From Mannheimia indoligenes (GTDB taxonomy: Bacteria; Pseudomonadota; Gammaproteobacteria; Enterobacterales; Pasteurellaceae), in assembly GCF_036880405.1 (NCBI RefSeq), contig NZ_JBAJJM010000013.1:1-39030 (forward strand): a stretch of 39,030 nucleotides of DNA, read 5' to 3'. A model generated the notes under the pieces. It did no database searches. It was not told where the DNA came from and worked only from the letters and a program-made list of their open reading frames with translations. A program made the translations under genes and the position numbers. How positions within the stretch are numbered: position 1 is the first letter of the stretch; each line of letters starts with the position of its first letter. This document shows, one piece after another, positions 15,548-24,636 of this stretch.

Positions 15548-17275
15548 GTGAATATTCAACAAATTCTATCAGATAAAATTAAACAGGCAATGATTGCCGC
15601 AGGGGCAGATGAAAATGTAGAGCCGTTAGTTCGCCAATCAGGCAAGCCGGAATTTGGCGATTATCAAGCTAACGGAGCAATGGGGGCAGCGAAAAAATTA
15701 GGCATAAACCCTCGTGAATTCGCTCAAAAAATCTTAGATAACGCAGACTTAAACGGCATTGCCGACAAATTAGAAATTGCCGGCCCGGGTTTTATCAACA
15801 TCTTCTTAAATCAAGAATGGTTAGCACAAAATGCCAATAATGCGTTACAAGCGGTCAATTTTGGCATAAAAACTGCAAATCCACAGACCATTGTCATCGA
15901 CTACTCTTCGCCAAACGTAGCAAAAGAGATGCACGTTGGTCATTTACGCTCAACCATTATTGGTGATGCGGTAGTTCGCACTCTTGAATTTCTAGGCAAT
16001 AACGTGATTCGAGCCAACCACGTGGGCGACTGGGGTACTCAATTCGGTATGTTGATTGCCTACCTTGAAAAAATGGAAAACGAACACGCCAGTGAGATGG
16101 AATTAAGCGATTTGGAAGCTTTCTACCGTGCAGCCAAAGAGCATTACGATTCCGATGAAGTCTTTGCCGAAAAAGCCCGTAACTATGTGGTGAAACTGCA
16201 AAGTGGCGATGACTATTGCTTAACAATGTGGAAAAAGCTCGTGGACATCACAATGCACCACAACCAAGAGAACTACAATCGCCTAAACGTAACCTTAACG
16301 GAAAAAGATGTAATGGGCGAAAGCCTTTATAACCCTATGTTGCCAGAAATTGTCGCAGACCTCAAAGCCAAAGGCTTAGCGGTGGAAGATGATGGTGCGT
16401 TAGTCGTCTTTTTAGATGAATTTAAAAACAAAGACGGCGACCCAATGGGCGTAATTGTGCAGAAAAAAGATGGTGGTTTCCTTTACACCACCACCGACAT
16501 TGCTGCCGCAAAATATCGCTATGAAACCTTAAAAGCCGACCGTGCATTAGTATTCTCCGACAGTCGCCAAGCCCAACATATGCAACAAGCGTGGTTAATT
16601 ACCCGCAAAGCCGGCTATGTGCCGGAAGGTTTCAGCCTTGAACATCCATTCTTCGGAATGATGTTAGGCAAAGACGGTAAACCGTTTAAAACCCGCAGCG
16701 GTGGCACAGTTAAACTGAAAGATCTCTTAGACGAAGCGGTAGAGCGTGCGGATAAACTGATTTCAGAACGTTCTACAGATTTAACTGCGGAAGAGAAAGC
16801 GGCAGTAGTGGAAGCGGTGGCAATCGGCTCGGTAAAATATTCCGATCTATCGAAAAACCGCACCACCGACTATGTATTCGATTGGGACAATATGCTGACG
16901 TTTGAAGGCAATACTGCCCCTTATATGCAATATGCCTACACCCGTATTCGCTCGATTTTCGCCCGTGCCGGCATTAATGCCGACAGCTTAAATGCTAAAA
17001 TTCAACTTAGCGAAGATAAAGAACGTGCTTTAGCGGTGAAATTACTGCAATTTGAAGAAGCACTAAACGGAGTGGCAAAAGACGGTATGCCGCATATTCT
17101 CTGCCAATACCTCTATGAATTAGCCGGCACATTCTCTAGTTTCTACGAGGCTTGCCCGATTCTCAATGCCGAAGAAAATGTGAAAAACAGCCGCTTAGCC
17201 TTAGCCGCATTAACCGCCAAAACCTTAAAACAAGGTTTAGATTTACTCGGTATTAAAACGGTAGAGAAGATGTAA
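15548..17275 (+). CDS. argS: Arginyl-tRNA synthetase (575 aa)
   Basis: Charges tRNA-Arg; class I synthetase, cytoplasmic. The HIGH-type motif is HVGH (residues 129-132, in KEMHVGHLRST). The N-terminal Add-1 domain and the C-terminal DALR anticodon domain (with YAYTRIRSIF and the final LDLLGIKTVEKM) are present, at normal length. The start is a GTG with a weak AGG upstream; no better in-frame ATG exists before MNIQQIL-type conserved sequence. It begins 31 bases from a divergent yecM-like gene. Confidence 0.96.
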   Translation: MNIQQILSDKIKQAMIAAGADENVEPLVRQSGKPEFGDYQANGAMGAAKKLGINPREFAQKILDNADLNGIADKLEIAGPGFINIFLNQEWLAQNANNALQAVNFGIKTANPQTIVIDYSSPNVAKEMHVGHLRSTIIGDAVVRTLEFLGNNVIRANHVGDWGTQFGMLIAYLEKMENEHASEMELSDLEAFYRAAKEHYDSDEVFAEKARNYVVKLQSGDDYCLTMWKKLVDITMHHNQENYNRLNVTLTEKDVMGESLYNPMLPEIVADLKAKGLAVEDDGALVVFLDEFKNKDGDPMGVIVQKKDGGFLYTTTDIAAAKYRYETLKADRALVFSDSRQAQHMQQAWLITRKAGYVPEGFSLEHPFFGMMLGKDGKPFKTRSGGTVKLKDLLDEAVERADKLISERSTDLTAEEKAAVVEAVAIGSVKYSDLSKNRTTDYVFDWDNMLTFEGNTAPYMQYAYTRIRSIFARAGINADSLNAKIQLSEDKERALAVKLLQFEEALNGVAKDGMPHILCQYLYELAGTFSSFYEACPILNAEENVKNSRLALAALTAKTLKQGLDLLGIKTVEKM

Positions 17276-17283
17276 TTTCCGCA

Positions 17284-17353
17284 GGGCGAAAAATATTTCG
17301 CCCCTACAATAACTAACAGAATGTAATTTCGTAGGGGCAAATCATCATTTGCC
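17284..17353. repeat. Intergenic hairpin repeats (REP-like) between argS and obgE
   Basis: GGGCGAAAAATATTTCGCCC (17284-17303) is a perfect palindrome with a 4-base loop. GGCAAAT/ATTTGCC (17336-17342, 17347-17353) is a second. CCCCTAC (17301-17307) and GTAGGGG (17331-17337) join them as an outer inverted repeat. A further partial unit, GCGAAATCTTTTTCGCCCC, lies at 17372-17390. Such 'GTAGGGGC' units are commonly dispersed elements; only this locus is in the window. Confidence 0.6.
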
Positions 17354-17409
17354 ACTCAAAGATACAGTGGAGCGAAATCTTTTTCGCCCCAAGACCAAAG
17401 GACAATAAA

Positions 17410-18588
17410 ATGAAATTTATAGATGAAGCCCTGATTCGTGTTGAAGCAGGCGATGGCGGAAACGGCTGTGTCAGCTTCCGCCGTGAAAAATATATACCAA
17501 AAGGCGGACCGGACGGTGGTGATGGTGGCGATGGTGGTGATGTTTACTTAATCGCAGATGAAAACCTTAACACCCTGATCGACTACCGCTTTGAAAAACG
17601 TTATGCCGCAGGTCGTGGTGAAAATGGTCGCAGTGCAGGTTGTACAGGTCATCGTGGTAACGATATTACATTACGTGTGCCGGTGGGGACTCGTGCTATC
17701 GACAATGATACCCAAGAAGTGATTGGCGACTTAACCCGCCACGGAATGAAAATGTTGGTGGCAAAAGGCGGTTATCACGGTTTAGGCAACACTCGCTTTA
17801 AATCCTCAGTAAACCGAGCTCCACGTCAAAAAACCAACGGCACACCGGGCGAAAAACGTGATTTATTGCTAGAGCTAATGCTACTTGCTGATGTGGGAAT
17901 GTTAGGCTTGCCAAATGCCGGAAAATCAACCTTTATCCGCAGTGTCTCTGCTGCTAAACCGAAGGTTGCAGATTACCCGTTCACTACCCTTGTGCCAAGT
18001 TTAGGTGTAGCTCGTGTAGGAGCAGATCGCAGCTTTGTGGTTGCCGATATTCCCGGCTTGATTGAAGGGGCTGCCGAAGGGGCTGGTTTAGGGATCCGTT
18101 TCCTAAAACACTTGGAACGTTGCCGCATTTTGATTCACTTAGTGGATATTATGCCGATTGATGAAAGCGACCCGGCTCACAATATTTCAGTGATTGAATC
18201 TGAGCTATACCAATACAGCGAAAAACTTTCTGAAAAACCGACTTGGTTGGTGTTCAACAAAATCGACACCATCGGCGAAGAAGAAGCTGCTGAGCGAGCC
18301 AAAGAGATTGCCGAGCAAATCGGTTGGGAAGGCGATTACTACTTAATCTCCGCCGCCACCGGTCAAAACGTGCAGAATCTTACCCGTGATATTATGGATT
18401 TCATCGAAGCGAATCCTCGTGAAGTGGAAGAAGAAAATAAAGCCGCGGATGAAGTGAAATTCAAATGGGAAGACTACCACAACGAAGCAATGCAAAATGC
18501 CGTGGAAGAAGATTGGGATGACGACTGGGACGATGATTGGACCGAAGAAGACGATGAGGGCGTAGAGTTTATTTACGAACGCCGTTAA
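17410..18588 (+). CDS. obgE: GTPase Obg/CgtA (392 aa)
   Basis: Essential ribosome-associated GTPase acting in 50S assembly and stress signalling. The N-terminal glycine-rich Obg fold (about 1-158, GPDGGDGGDGGDVYL) precedes a G domain with G1 GLPNAGKST (about 166-174), G3 DIPGLIEGA (about 211) and G4 NKID (about 283). The C-terminus is highly acidic (EEDWDDDWDDDW), as usual. ATG 17410 has AAAGGA upstream. Its terminator (USS pair) has been split by an insertion sequence. Confidence 0.97.
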   Translation: MKFIDEALIRVEAGDGGNGCVSFRREKYIPKGGPDGGDGGDGGDVYLIADENLNTLIDYRFEKRYAAGRGENGRSAGCTGHRGNDITLRVPVGTRAIDNDTQEVIGDLTRHGMKMLVAKGGYHGLGNTRFKSSVNRAPRQKTNGTPGEKRDLLLELMLLADVGMLGLPNAGKSTFIRSVSAAKPKVADYPFTTLVPSLGVARVGADRSFVVADIPGLIEGAAEGAGLGIRFLKHLERCRILIHLVDIMPIDESDPAHNISVIESELYQYSEKLSEKPTWLVFNKIDTIGEEEAAERAKEIAEQIGWEGDYYLISAATGQNVQNLTRDIMDFIEANPREVEEENKAADEVKFKWEDYHNEAMQNAVEEDWDDDWDDDWTEEDDEGVEFIYERR

Positions 18589-18630
18589 TACAATACAAGC
18601 GGTTATTTTTCGGAAAAATTTTGCAAATTT

Positions 18631-19697
18631 GGGATAGTGGACAAAATTGAGTCTGATTTCCCAATGAACTAGCCATAGTGGACATTTTTGAGTCTGCTAT
18701 GGCTTTATTTTCAACTCTTTTGGCAAACAAAATCCTTTATAAACATCATCTTATGTTCATCAGTTAGTCCTTGATGTGGCACTAATTTGGCTTTCATTTG
18801 TCTAAAAAATGACTCCACCAAGTTGGCTGTATGTGCAATGTTTAACTCGGGATACGCTTGATAGGTAAATAGATAGTTTATGCTACGTTTTAAACTCCAA
18901 TAAGCACTCCGTAATCGCTTATGTTTAAATCGTTTTGGGTTGGTTGCAGAACGTTCATTGAAATAACCTTTATGTTTATTTAACCATACAGATAGGGCTA
19001 GAGTAAGTGTTTCTTGTGTTTGAAATTTAAGTGAGTAATAAAGCGATAGTAGCTCTTTTCCTGCCTCTGATTTTGGTGATTTTGTTAAATAAAAAATACC
19101 TCGCCCGATTTGATGGAAGTGGCACATTTGGGTAGGAATATTGGGGTAAGCATTTAATAATCCTCTTCTTCCATCACAGGTAATTGATTGAATGTTAATT
19201 CCTTTTTCAATTAACGCTGAGATAGCGTCAAAATAATATTGATTTTTCTCCGCAGAAATAAAGCGAAAATAAATCGGCTTTAAAGATAAGGAATCCATTA
19301 GGATAAGTACAGCAAAACGTTGTTTAAAGTGAGTGGTATCCATCATGATATTTACTGTTTGAGGAAGAGATTTTTGCTCGGCTTTTGTCGCTTTTTCGAG
19401 ATGCCTTCTAATCGTCCGTTCAGAACATTAGTATTCAAAAGCAAGTTGTTGAATCGTTTGTTTTTGAGAACTGTACTTAAACCAAATTTCTTCGGAATTA
19501 AGTCGCTTAGATGCGACAAAGTTACGGTTACAATCAAGGCATTTATAGCGTTGGATACCGTTAATTTTACCGTATTTTTTGAGATTAAAAGATGAGCAGA
19601 AAATGCAATTTTTTAGGCATTTTTATAAAAAGTAGGTTAAAGCCTTATATTACAAGGTTTTAACCTAATTTACAGACTCAATTTTGTCCACTATACC
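18631..19697 (-). mobile_element. Insertion sequence, IS256-like (Zn-ribbon variant), inactive
   Basis: Perfect 22-bp terminal inverted repeats lie at 18634-18655 and 19673-19694 (ATAGTGGACAAAATTGAG..., then TCTG), extended by GG-ending flanks. The flanks are CAAATTT on the left and AAAAATTT on the right, a possible decayed 8-bp target duplication (6 of 8). Just inside the left end is a second, imperfect copy of the terminal repeat (18675-18696), and a hairpin AGCCATAG/CTATGGCT (18671-18678, 18697-18704) follows the transposase. Total about 1.06 kb, one transposase gene. Confidence 0.88.
18711..19620 (-). pseudogene. Transposase with two inactivating changes
   Basis: The C-terminal 211-codon part is open (from MMDTTHFKQRF, 19346). 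It has the D-D-E pattern expected for IS256-type enzymes: D in MDTTHF, D in TCDGRRG and E in ANLVESFF. Upstream, the same frame encodes an N-terminal zinc ribbon (CIFCSSFNLKK... YKCLDCNRNF) and an HTH (CSERTIRRHLEKA). It is interrupted by TAA at 19428-19430, where relatives would read Gln. The likely start ATGCCTAAAAAATTGC at 19605-19620 is one base out of frame with the zinc ribbon (six A instead of five). It is therefore dead unless both changes are bypassed. Confidence 0.88.
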
Positions 19698-19735
19698 AAA
19701 AATTTCAAGAAAAATAACCGCTTGTTTATATCAAC

Positions 19736-20431
19736 TTATAGGTCTTTAATATTTTCTAACTCAATTAATTTACCAAGATTTTCAAAATGGCTTTTTCCAA
19801 GTTTTTCAATGCAAAGATCTACTAATTTTTTCCCTTCAGAAACAGCTAAGGAATAATTATTAGCCTCCCATTGCTCTTTAGTAAATCCTGATTTACTTTC
19901 CTCACAAGATGCGGCACCTCCACCAGAACCTACTACACTAAATTGAACATTCAATTTATAATGTGCATTATCATAAATCAGATAATTTTCTCCTATCGCA
20001 AAATAGACAGGGGAACCACTGTAATCTAATGGCTTACTAAAGCGAATATTTTGCTGTAATAAGGATTTATATTTAGGATATGCGTAAGTTTCAGCAATAT
20101 TCAAAATAGCTGTTTGCTCCCCAAATAGTTCCTCCTTTGAGTGAGTATATATTTTGGCACTACAAGCACCTATTATATTAAACAATGAGAATGGGTTACA
20201 AAAAATCGTTTTTGTCACATCGCCAGCCACTGCACTAGCATTATCGCCTCTTGTCACAATACGCAAGTACTTATTTCTAGCTTGATTATTATGAACCATT
20301 CGTAACCCAGCAATACTATTATCAGATAAAACAACTTTTTCTGTTTCCATTTTAACTTGTTCAATCTTAGGTTTAGATGAACAAGCAGCTAATACTGTCA
20401 TCATAACTAAACTAATCAATAATTTTTTCAT
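19736..20431 (-). CDS. Lipoprotein, unknown function (231 aa)
   Basis: Lipoprotein signal peptide MKKLLISLVMMTVLAAC with Cys17. The mature part is mostly polar, with a short hydrophobic stretch (IFCNPFSLFNIIGACSA, about 90-106) and a GSGGGAASCEESK loop; two or three Cys could form disulphides. No family is recognised. The longer frame to 20506 is rejected because it would bury the signal peptide. Divergent from the XRE regulator; 128 bases separate the starts and could hold shared control. Just right of the IS. Confidence 0.7.
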   Translation of the reverse strand: MKKLLISLVMMTVLAACSSKPKIEQVKMETEKVVLSDNSIAGLRMVHNNQARNKYLRIVTRGDNASAVAGDVTKTIFCNPFSLFNIIGACSAKIYTHSKEELFGEQTAILNIAETYAYPKYKSLLQQNIRFSKPLDYSGSPVYFAIGENYLIYDNAHYKLNVQFSVVGSGGGAASCEESKSGFTKEQWEANNYSLAVSEGKKLVDLCIEKLGKSHFENLGKLIELENIKDL

Positions 20432-20558
20432 AGATAAAGACCCCAAAATGTGTGAAAATACTACCAAATTATAGGAAAACACTATGATTGTTCTAGAATC
20501 AAACAAGACAAATTACTACCTAATTTGTCATTAAAATTGCTCAATTTGTGAGGTATAA

Positions 20559-20966
20559 ATGGGAATGCACGATAAAATCCGTTTAATGCGAGAAGTTCGT
20601 CAATGGTCGCAGGAAGAAATGGCAAATAAGATGAATATGTCATTAAGTGGCTATGCCAAAATTGAGCGAGGCGAAACCAAATTGCATTACGACAAATTAG
20701 TGCAAATCGCCCAAATTTTTAATATGAATTTGTCTGATCTTGTTGATTCTGATAGAGGTATATTTTTCTCTATGAATGATAATGGAGATAATAATTCACT
20801 AACCTACTATAGCAGTTCTGAAGCAACGCTTATTGAGCTTGAAAAACTTAGATTATCCCTTTCCCATAAAGATGAATTACTTTCACAAAAAGATATTTTA
20901 TTAGCCCAAAAAGAGCAAGAAATTCAATCACTTAGAAAGATTATTTCCCTATTAGAAAATAAATAA
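20559..20966 (+). CDS. XRE-family transcriptional regulator with coiled-coil tail (135 aa)
   Basis: A Cro/cI-type HTH occupies about residues 6-60 (RLMREVRQWSQEEMANKM, then YAKIERGETKLHYDKLVQIA). The rest, from about 85, is a Leu-rich heptad region (LIELEKLRLSLSHKDELL, LAQKEQEIQSLRKII), likely a coiled-coil for dimerisation or partner binding. No toxin gene lies beside it on the same strand. The target is unknown; the divergent lipoprotein or itself are natural guesses. Start at 20559 (GTGAGG upstream) or the ATG two codons later. Confidence 0.85.
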   Translation: MGMHDKIRLMREVRQWSQEEMANKMNMSLSGYAKIERGETKLHYDKLVQIAQIFNMNLSDLVDSDRGIFFSMNDNGDNNSLTYYSSSEATLIELEKLRLSLSHKDELLSQKDILLAQKEQEIQSLRKIISLLENK

Positions 20967-20975
20967 GAACATTAC

Positions 20976-21029
20976 AAGCGGTTATTTTTCGGAAAAATTT
21001 TGCAAAAAATTAAAGAAAAATAACCGCTT
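20976..21029. terminator. Inverted USS terminator after the XRE gene
   Basis: AAGCGGTTATTTTTC (20976-20990) and GAAAAATAACCGCTT (21015-21029) are a perfect 15-bp stem followed by GTTTTTT. Confidence 0.85.
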
Positions 21030-21046
21030 GTTTTTTAAGGAAACTT

Positions 21047-21664
21047 ATGCTCACATCAGAATCTTGCGATTTATTTAATATTCCGTTCTTCCAATTTTCT
21101 CAGCTGAAAAAATATTGTCCCGAGGAGATTCCTCGTATTAAGGCGGATTATAAAACCCATTGGGAAATTTGGAAGAACCTGCATCTTGAAATCCACCGTC
21201 AGTTAGGGCAGCCATTTAGCGAGCCGCATATTGAGCGTTGGTGTAACGGTTGGCAAGTTCGGGCTCATTTTTTTGCCTATTACAAATATGAATTTAATAA
21301 AAATTCAGCGGCAATTATTTCAGTGATTTTAAATCGCCGCCGTTTGCAAGTCAGCCTTGATTGGCATTGCTATCGGGCGGATAGATCGCAGATTAACGTG
21401 CATCAATACAATCAATGGTGGGAAGATTTAGATCGGGAACGCTTTGCCGATTTTGAGGTTTGGAACGGAAGTGAGAGTGAATATGCTGATTTTCACCAAG
21501 TAAAAACCTTTTCTGAAAATGAATTTGCATTAAAAGGTGAAGAAGATTTTTGGTGCATTGGGCGGAATTTGGAAAAGGACGATTTAGATAAAACGGATGT
21601 GGTGGAGTTTATTTATCAGGCAATTCGAGATCTGCTGCCGCTTTATGAAAAGTGTCATCAATAG
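21047..21664 (+). CDS. Conserved-looking protein, not recognised (205 aa)
   Basis: A soluble, aromatic-rich protein with no signal peptide or membrane segment. Notable are WEIWKNLHLEIHRQLGQP, ERWCNGWQVRAHFFAYYKYE and a QVSLDWHCYRADRSQ strand. Codon use is like the housekeeping genes, and AAGGAAAC lies before the ATG, so it is very likely real. I do not recognise a family. Single gene between two terminators. Confidence 0.75.
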   Translation: MLTSESCDLFNIPFFQFSQLKKYCPEEIPRIKADYKTHWEIWKNLHLEIHRQLGQPFSEPHIERWCNGWQVRAHFFAYYKYEFNKNSAAIISVILNRRRLQVSLDWHCYRADRSQINVHQYNQWWEDLDRERFADFEVWNGSESEYADFHQVKTFSENEFALKGEEDFWCIGRNLEKDDLDKTDVVEFIYQAIRDLLPLYEKCHQ

Positions 21665-21672
21665 ATAAAACA

Positions 21673-21702
21673 AAAGGACTAAGCCGTTAAGCTTAGTCCT
21701 TT
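21673..21702. terminator. Bidirectional terminator between convergent genes
   Basis: AAAGGACTAAGC (21673-21684) and GCTTAGTCCTTT (21691-21702) form a perfect 12-bp stem with a 6-base loop between the plus-strand gene and ccmF. Confidence 0.92.
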
Positions 21703-21706
21703 AAAT

Positions 21707-23665
21707 TTATGCCGTTACGACATCTTTATTTTGTAGGCGTAAACGATAGCGTTTGTCCATCATACAGAGTAATCCACCTAACGCCATAAAGAGTCCACCA
21801 ATCCAAATCCAGCGGATAAACGGTTTGTAATATAAGCGAACCGCCCAAGAATTATCTTCAAGTTTTTCTCCTAATGCAGCGTAGAGGTCGCGAGTGAAGC
21901 CCCAGTCGATAGCCGCTTCAGTCATTCCCATTTTACTGACGTTATAAAAACGTTTTTCTGCATTGAGTGTGGCTTCATACTTGCCGTTGTGGGTAATTTC
22001 AAGCTCAGCTGTACCGCCTTGATAGTTTGCCCCATCGGTAATTTTAATACCTTTAAATTCAAATTGATAATCTAAAATTTCAGCTTTATCGCCCACATTC
22101 ATTCTCACATCTCGTTCGACACTGAAATTTTGGCTAAAGGCAATACCGAAGACCGTCATCGCCACACCTAAGTGGGCTAGCACCATTCCCCAATGTGAGC
22201 GAGAAAGTTTGAATAAACCGCTGAAGAATGAATGACGGTGCGTAGCTCGTTGTTGCAATTCATATAAGCTCAATAATACGATAAAGACCGACATCATTGT
22301 GCCAAGTACTACACTCACAGTAATCGTATTGCGGAATAGATAAGGAAGAGCAAAGCCAAGCAAAGCCATTAAAATCAGGGTAATAATTACTGGTTTACGA
22401 ATGACAGAAACTTGGTCTCGACGCCATTTCACAAGCGGTCCAATTCCCAGCACAAATGCAAAAGGCACCATTAAAATCATAAACATTTGGTCAAAGAACG
22501 GTGCACCAATTGAGATTGTACCTAAACCGATTTGCTTATGAACAAGCGGTAATAAAGTCCCCAAGAATACTACCGATAAAAATGCCATCAATAAAATATT
22601 ATTGATTAATAACATTGTTTCACGCGAATAGCGTTCGTAGTTATCAAGACTTTTAATTTGAGAGCCTTTAAACGCATATAACAATAATGAACCACCTACT
22701 ACCACAACTAGATAAGCCAAGATATATAGCCCTCTCGTTGGGTCTGATGCGAAAGCGTGAACTGAAACTAAAATACCTGAACGAACTAAGAATGTTCCCA
22801 CTAAGCAGAGGGAGAAGGCGAGAATGGCTAATAACACCGTCCACGCTTTAAATGTGCCACGCTTTTCAGTTACCGCTAATGAGTGAATTAATGCCGTACC
22901 GGCAATCCACGGCATTAGAGAGGCATTTTCCACCGGATCCCAGAACCACCAGCCGCCCCAGCCGAGTTCGTAGTACGCCCACCAAGAGCCGAGCACTATA
23001 CCGAGCGTTAAAAACACCCAAGCTGCCATTGTCCAAGGGCGAGACCACCTAGCCCAAGCGGTATCTAAACGACCTGTCATTAATGAAGCAATCGCAAAGG
23101 CGAAGGCAACCGAAAATCCTACATAGCCCATATAGAGCAGCGGCGGGTGGAAAATTAAGCCCACGTCTTGCAACATTGGGTTTAATTCTTTGCCATCAAC
23201 CGGGAAATTCGGGAATGTGCGATCAAACGGGTTGGAAGTAAAAATCACAAACACCAAGAAACCGATGCTGATCATCCCCATTAAACCTAACACACGGGCA
23301 ACCGCATCTTCCGGCATTTTACGAGTAAAAGTCGCAACCCCTATCGACCAAAGCGAAAGCAACCAAACCCAGAGTAAGAGCGAGCCTTCGTGAGCACCCC
23401 ATACGGCAGAAAGGCGATATTGAAGGGGTAAACGACTATTTGAGTTATTTACCACATATTGCACAGTAAAATCGTTTACCGCAAATAAGTAAAATAATGA
23501 ACCAAAAGAGACGGTTAAAGCTAAAAACATCGCCCACGTCATTGGTCTGGCTAGGGCAATTAAAGTGCTATTATGTTTCTCTGCCCCCCAAATCGGCAGA
23601 ATAGCTAATAACACAGAGATAGCTAAGGCAAGTGCCAAAGCATAATTGCCTAATTCCGCAATCAT
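21707..23665 (-). CDS. ccmF: Cytochrome c heme lyase subunit CcmF (652 aa)
   Basis: Membrane heme lyase that attaches heme from CcmE to apocytochrome c at the outer face of the inner membrane. About 15 membrane helices; the heme-handling WWD domain is at GWGGWWFWDPVENASLMPWI (about residues 234-253), flanked by conserved His. The length is normal. It overlaps ccmE by 4 bases. It is the last gene of the locus: no ccmG (dsbE) or ccmH follows before the terminator at 21673-21702. Confidence 0.97.
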   Translation of the reverse strand: MIAELGNYALALALAISVLLAILPIWGAEKHNSTLIALARPMTWAMFLALTVSFGSLFYLFAVNDFTVQYVVNNSNSRLPLQYRLSAVWGAHEGSLLLWVWLLSLWSIGVATFTRKMPEDAVARVLGLMGMISIGFLVFVIFTSNPFDRTFPNFPVDGKELNPMLQDVGLIFHPPLLYMGYVGFSVAFAFAIASLMTGRLDTAWARWSRPWTMAAWVFLTLGIVLGSWWAYYELGWGGWWFWDPVENASLMPWIAGTALIHSLAVTEKRGTFKAWTVLLAILAFSLCLVGTFLVRSGILVSVHAFASDPTRGLYILAYLVVVVGGSLLLYAFKGSQIKSLDNYERYSRETMLLINNILLMAFLSVVFLGTLLPLVHKQIGLGTISIGAPFFDQMFMILMVPFAFVLGIGPLVKWRRDQVSVIRKPVIITLILMALLGFALPYLFRNTITVSVVLGTMMSVFIVLLSLYELQQRATHRHSFFSGLFKLSRSHWGMVLAHLGVAMTVFGIAFSQNFSVERDVRMNVGDKAEILDYQFEFKGIKITDGANYQGGTAELEITHNGKYEATLNAEKRFYNVSKMGMTEAAIDWGFTRDLYAALGEKLEDNSWAVRLYYKPFIRWIWIGGLFMALGGLLCMMDKRYRLRLQNKDVVTA

Positions 23666-24216
23666 TTAGTTTCCCCTTGCATATTAGCTTTTTGGGCTTC
23701 GGCTTCCGCTTTCATTTTGCGATCAGTTTCTGATTCGCCTTTTAAATCTTGCTCTGAAACACCCGATTTTTTATGTTGATCTTTCAACTTATCGCCCAAT
23801 TCCGGTGGCATATAGTTTTCATCGTGTTTTGCCAATACTTCGGTTGCTTTTAAACGTGTTGGCTCAATGAGCACGCCCTGTGCCACAATACCCTGCCCTT
23901 CACGGAATAAATCCGGCAAAATACCTTCGTATTCGACTGTAATAGAAGGTCCAACATCATTTAAATCAAACACCACTTTTAAAGTTTTATCATCACGCTT
24001 GACCGTATCTTCCACAACCATTCCGCCAACACGAATACGCTGCCCGACTTCCGGTTTTTGTTTAGGATCATCATTTTTACCATTAACAATTTCAGATGGT
24101 GTGTAGAAAAGATCGATATTTTGGCTTAACGCATAAAGTGTCAATCCTGCTGCCACAGAAAGCCCAAGCAATACTGAAAGTACTACTTTCAATCTTGATT
24201 TTCGTCTTGGATTCAT
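23662..24216 (-). CDS. ccmE: Heme chaperone CcmE (184 aa)
   Basis: Periplasmic, membrane-anchored chaperone that binds heme covalently through His131 (LAKHDENYMPPEL), with Tyr135 as ligand. An N-terminal anchor (about 9-30) follows NPRRKSRLK. The OB-fold core has VGGMVVEDTVKR and VVFDLNDVGPSITVEY. The C-terminal tail is a charged Lys/Glu/Gln helix. Start 24216 (AAGGG upstream) is chosen over the GTG at 24225. It sits 208 bases after ccmD rather than directly next to it. Confidence 0.96.
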   Translation of the reverse strand: MNPRRKSRLKVVLSVLLGLSVAAGLTLYALSQNIDLFYTPSEIVNGKNDDPKQKPEVGQRIRVGGMVVEDTVKRDDKTLKVVFDLNDVGPSITVEYEGILPDLFREGQGIVAQGVLIEPTRLKATEVLAKHDENYMPPELGDKLKDQHKKSGVSEQDLKGESETDRKMKAEAEAQKANMQGETK

Positions 24217-24301
24217 CGTAATCACCCTTAAAAATAAATGCTTAAAATAAATGCTATTGCATTAAAAAATTAAAAATATAACCAACTATAAGCATAACAA
24301 A

Positions 24302-24345
24302 AAATCGCAAAACATTCCCTAAATTTGAAGGAAGTTTTGCGATTT
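24302..24345. terminator. Long hairpin in the ccmD-ccmE gap
   Basis: AAATCGCAAAAC (24302-24313) and GTTTTGCGATTT (24334-24345) form a perfect 12-bp stem with a 20-base loop. It lies in the 205-base gap 24217-24424, which otherwise shows a lone USS (24410-24418) and no gene. On the minus strand the stem is followed by TTTGTTATGC, only a short U-tract. Confidence 0.5.
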
Positions 24346-24424
24346 CTCAAACCAAATACCTATAAAGAAGTATTAATGCGATATTTGCAAAATTTTAACG
24401 TTTTTTAACCGCTTGTATTGCCTA

Positions 24425-24619
24425 TTAAAGTGGTTGTTTAAGCTTTTCTTCTCTTGCCAGCTCTTTTTTCGCTTGAGCTAAAATTGCCTTGTGTTCACGG
24501 CGGCTTAACCAAATCAGTACTCCCATTGCAATAAAGGTAATGGCATAAGAGAGCCAAACATAGAAACCGTAACCACCCATTGCGAAAAATTCGCTAATTG
24601 ATTCAAATTGAAAAGTCAT
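24425..24619 (-). CDS. ccmD: Heme exporter protein CcmD (64 aa)
   Basis: Small one-helix membrane protein that releases holo-CcmE from CcmABC. One membrane helix (about 17-38, YGFYVWLSYAITFIAMGVLIW) is followed by a basic, charged tail (LSRREHKAILAQAKKEL), as in the family. ATG 24619 has AGGAGATAG upstream. 17 bases after ccmC. Confidence 0.9.
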   Translation of the reverse strand: MTFQFESISEFFAMGGYGFYVWLSYAITFIAMGVLIWLSRREHKAILAQAKKELAREEKLKQPL

Positions 24620-24636
24620 CTCTATCTCCTACTTTC

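Noticed and set aside
19320..19595. Plus-strand 91-codon frame and a minus-strand 61-codon frame inside the insertion sequence
   Set aside because: Both are other-frame readings of the broken transposase, which accounts for this DNA.
20437..20966. XRE regulator as antitoxin of a toxin-antitoxin pair
   Set aside because: No small toxin-like gene adjoins it; the next gene is a 205-residue protein beyond a terminator, and the divergent gene is a lipoprotein.
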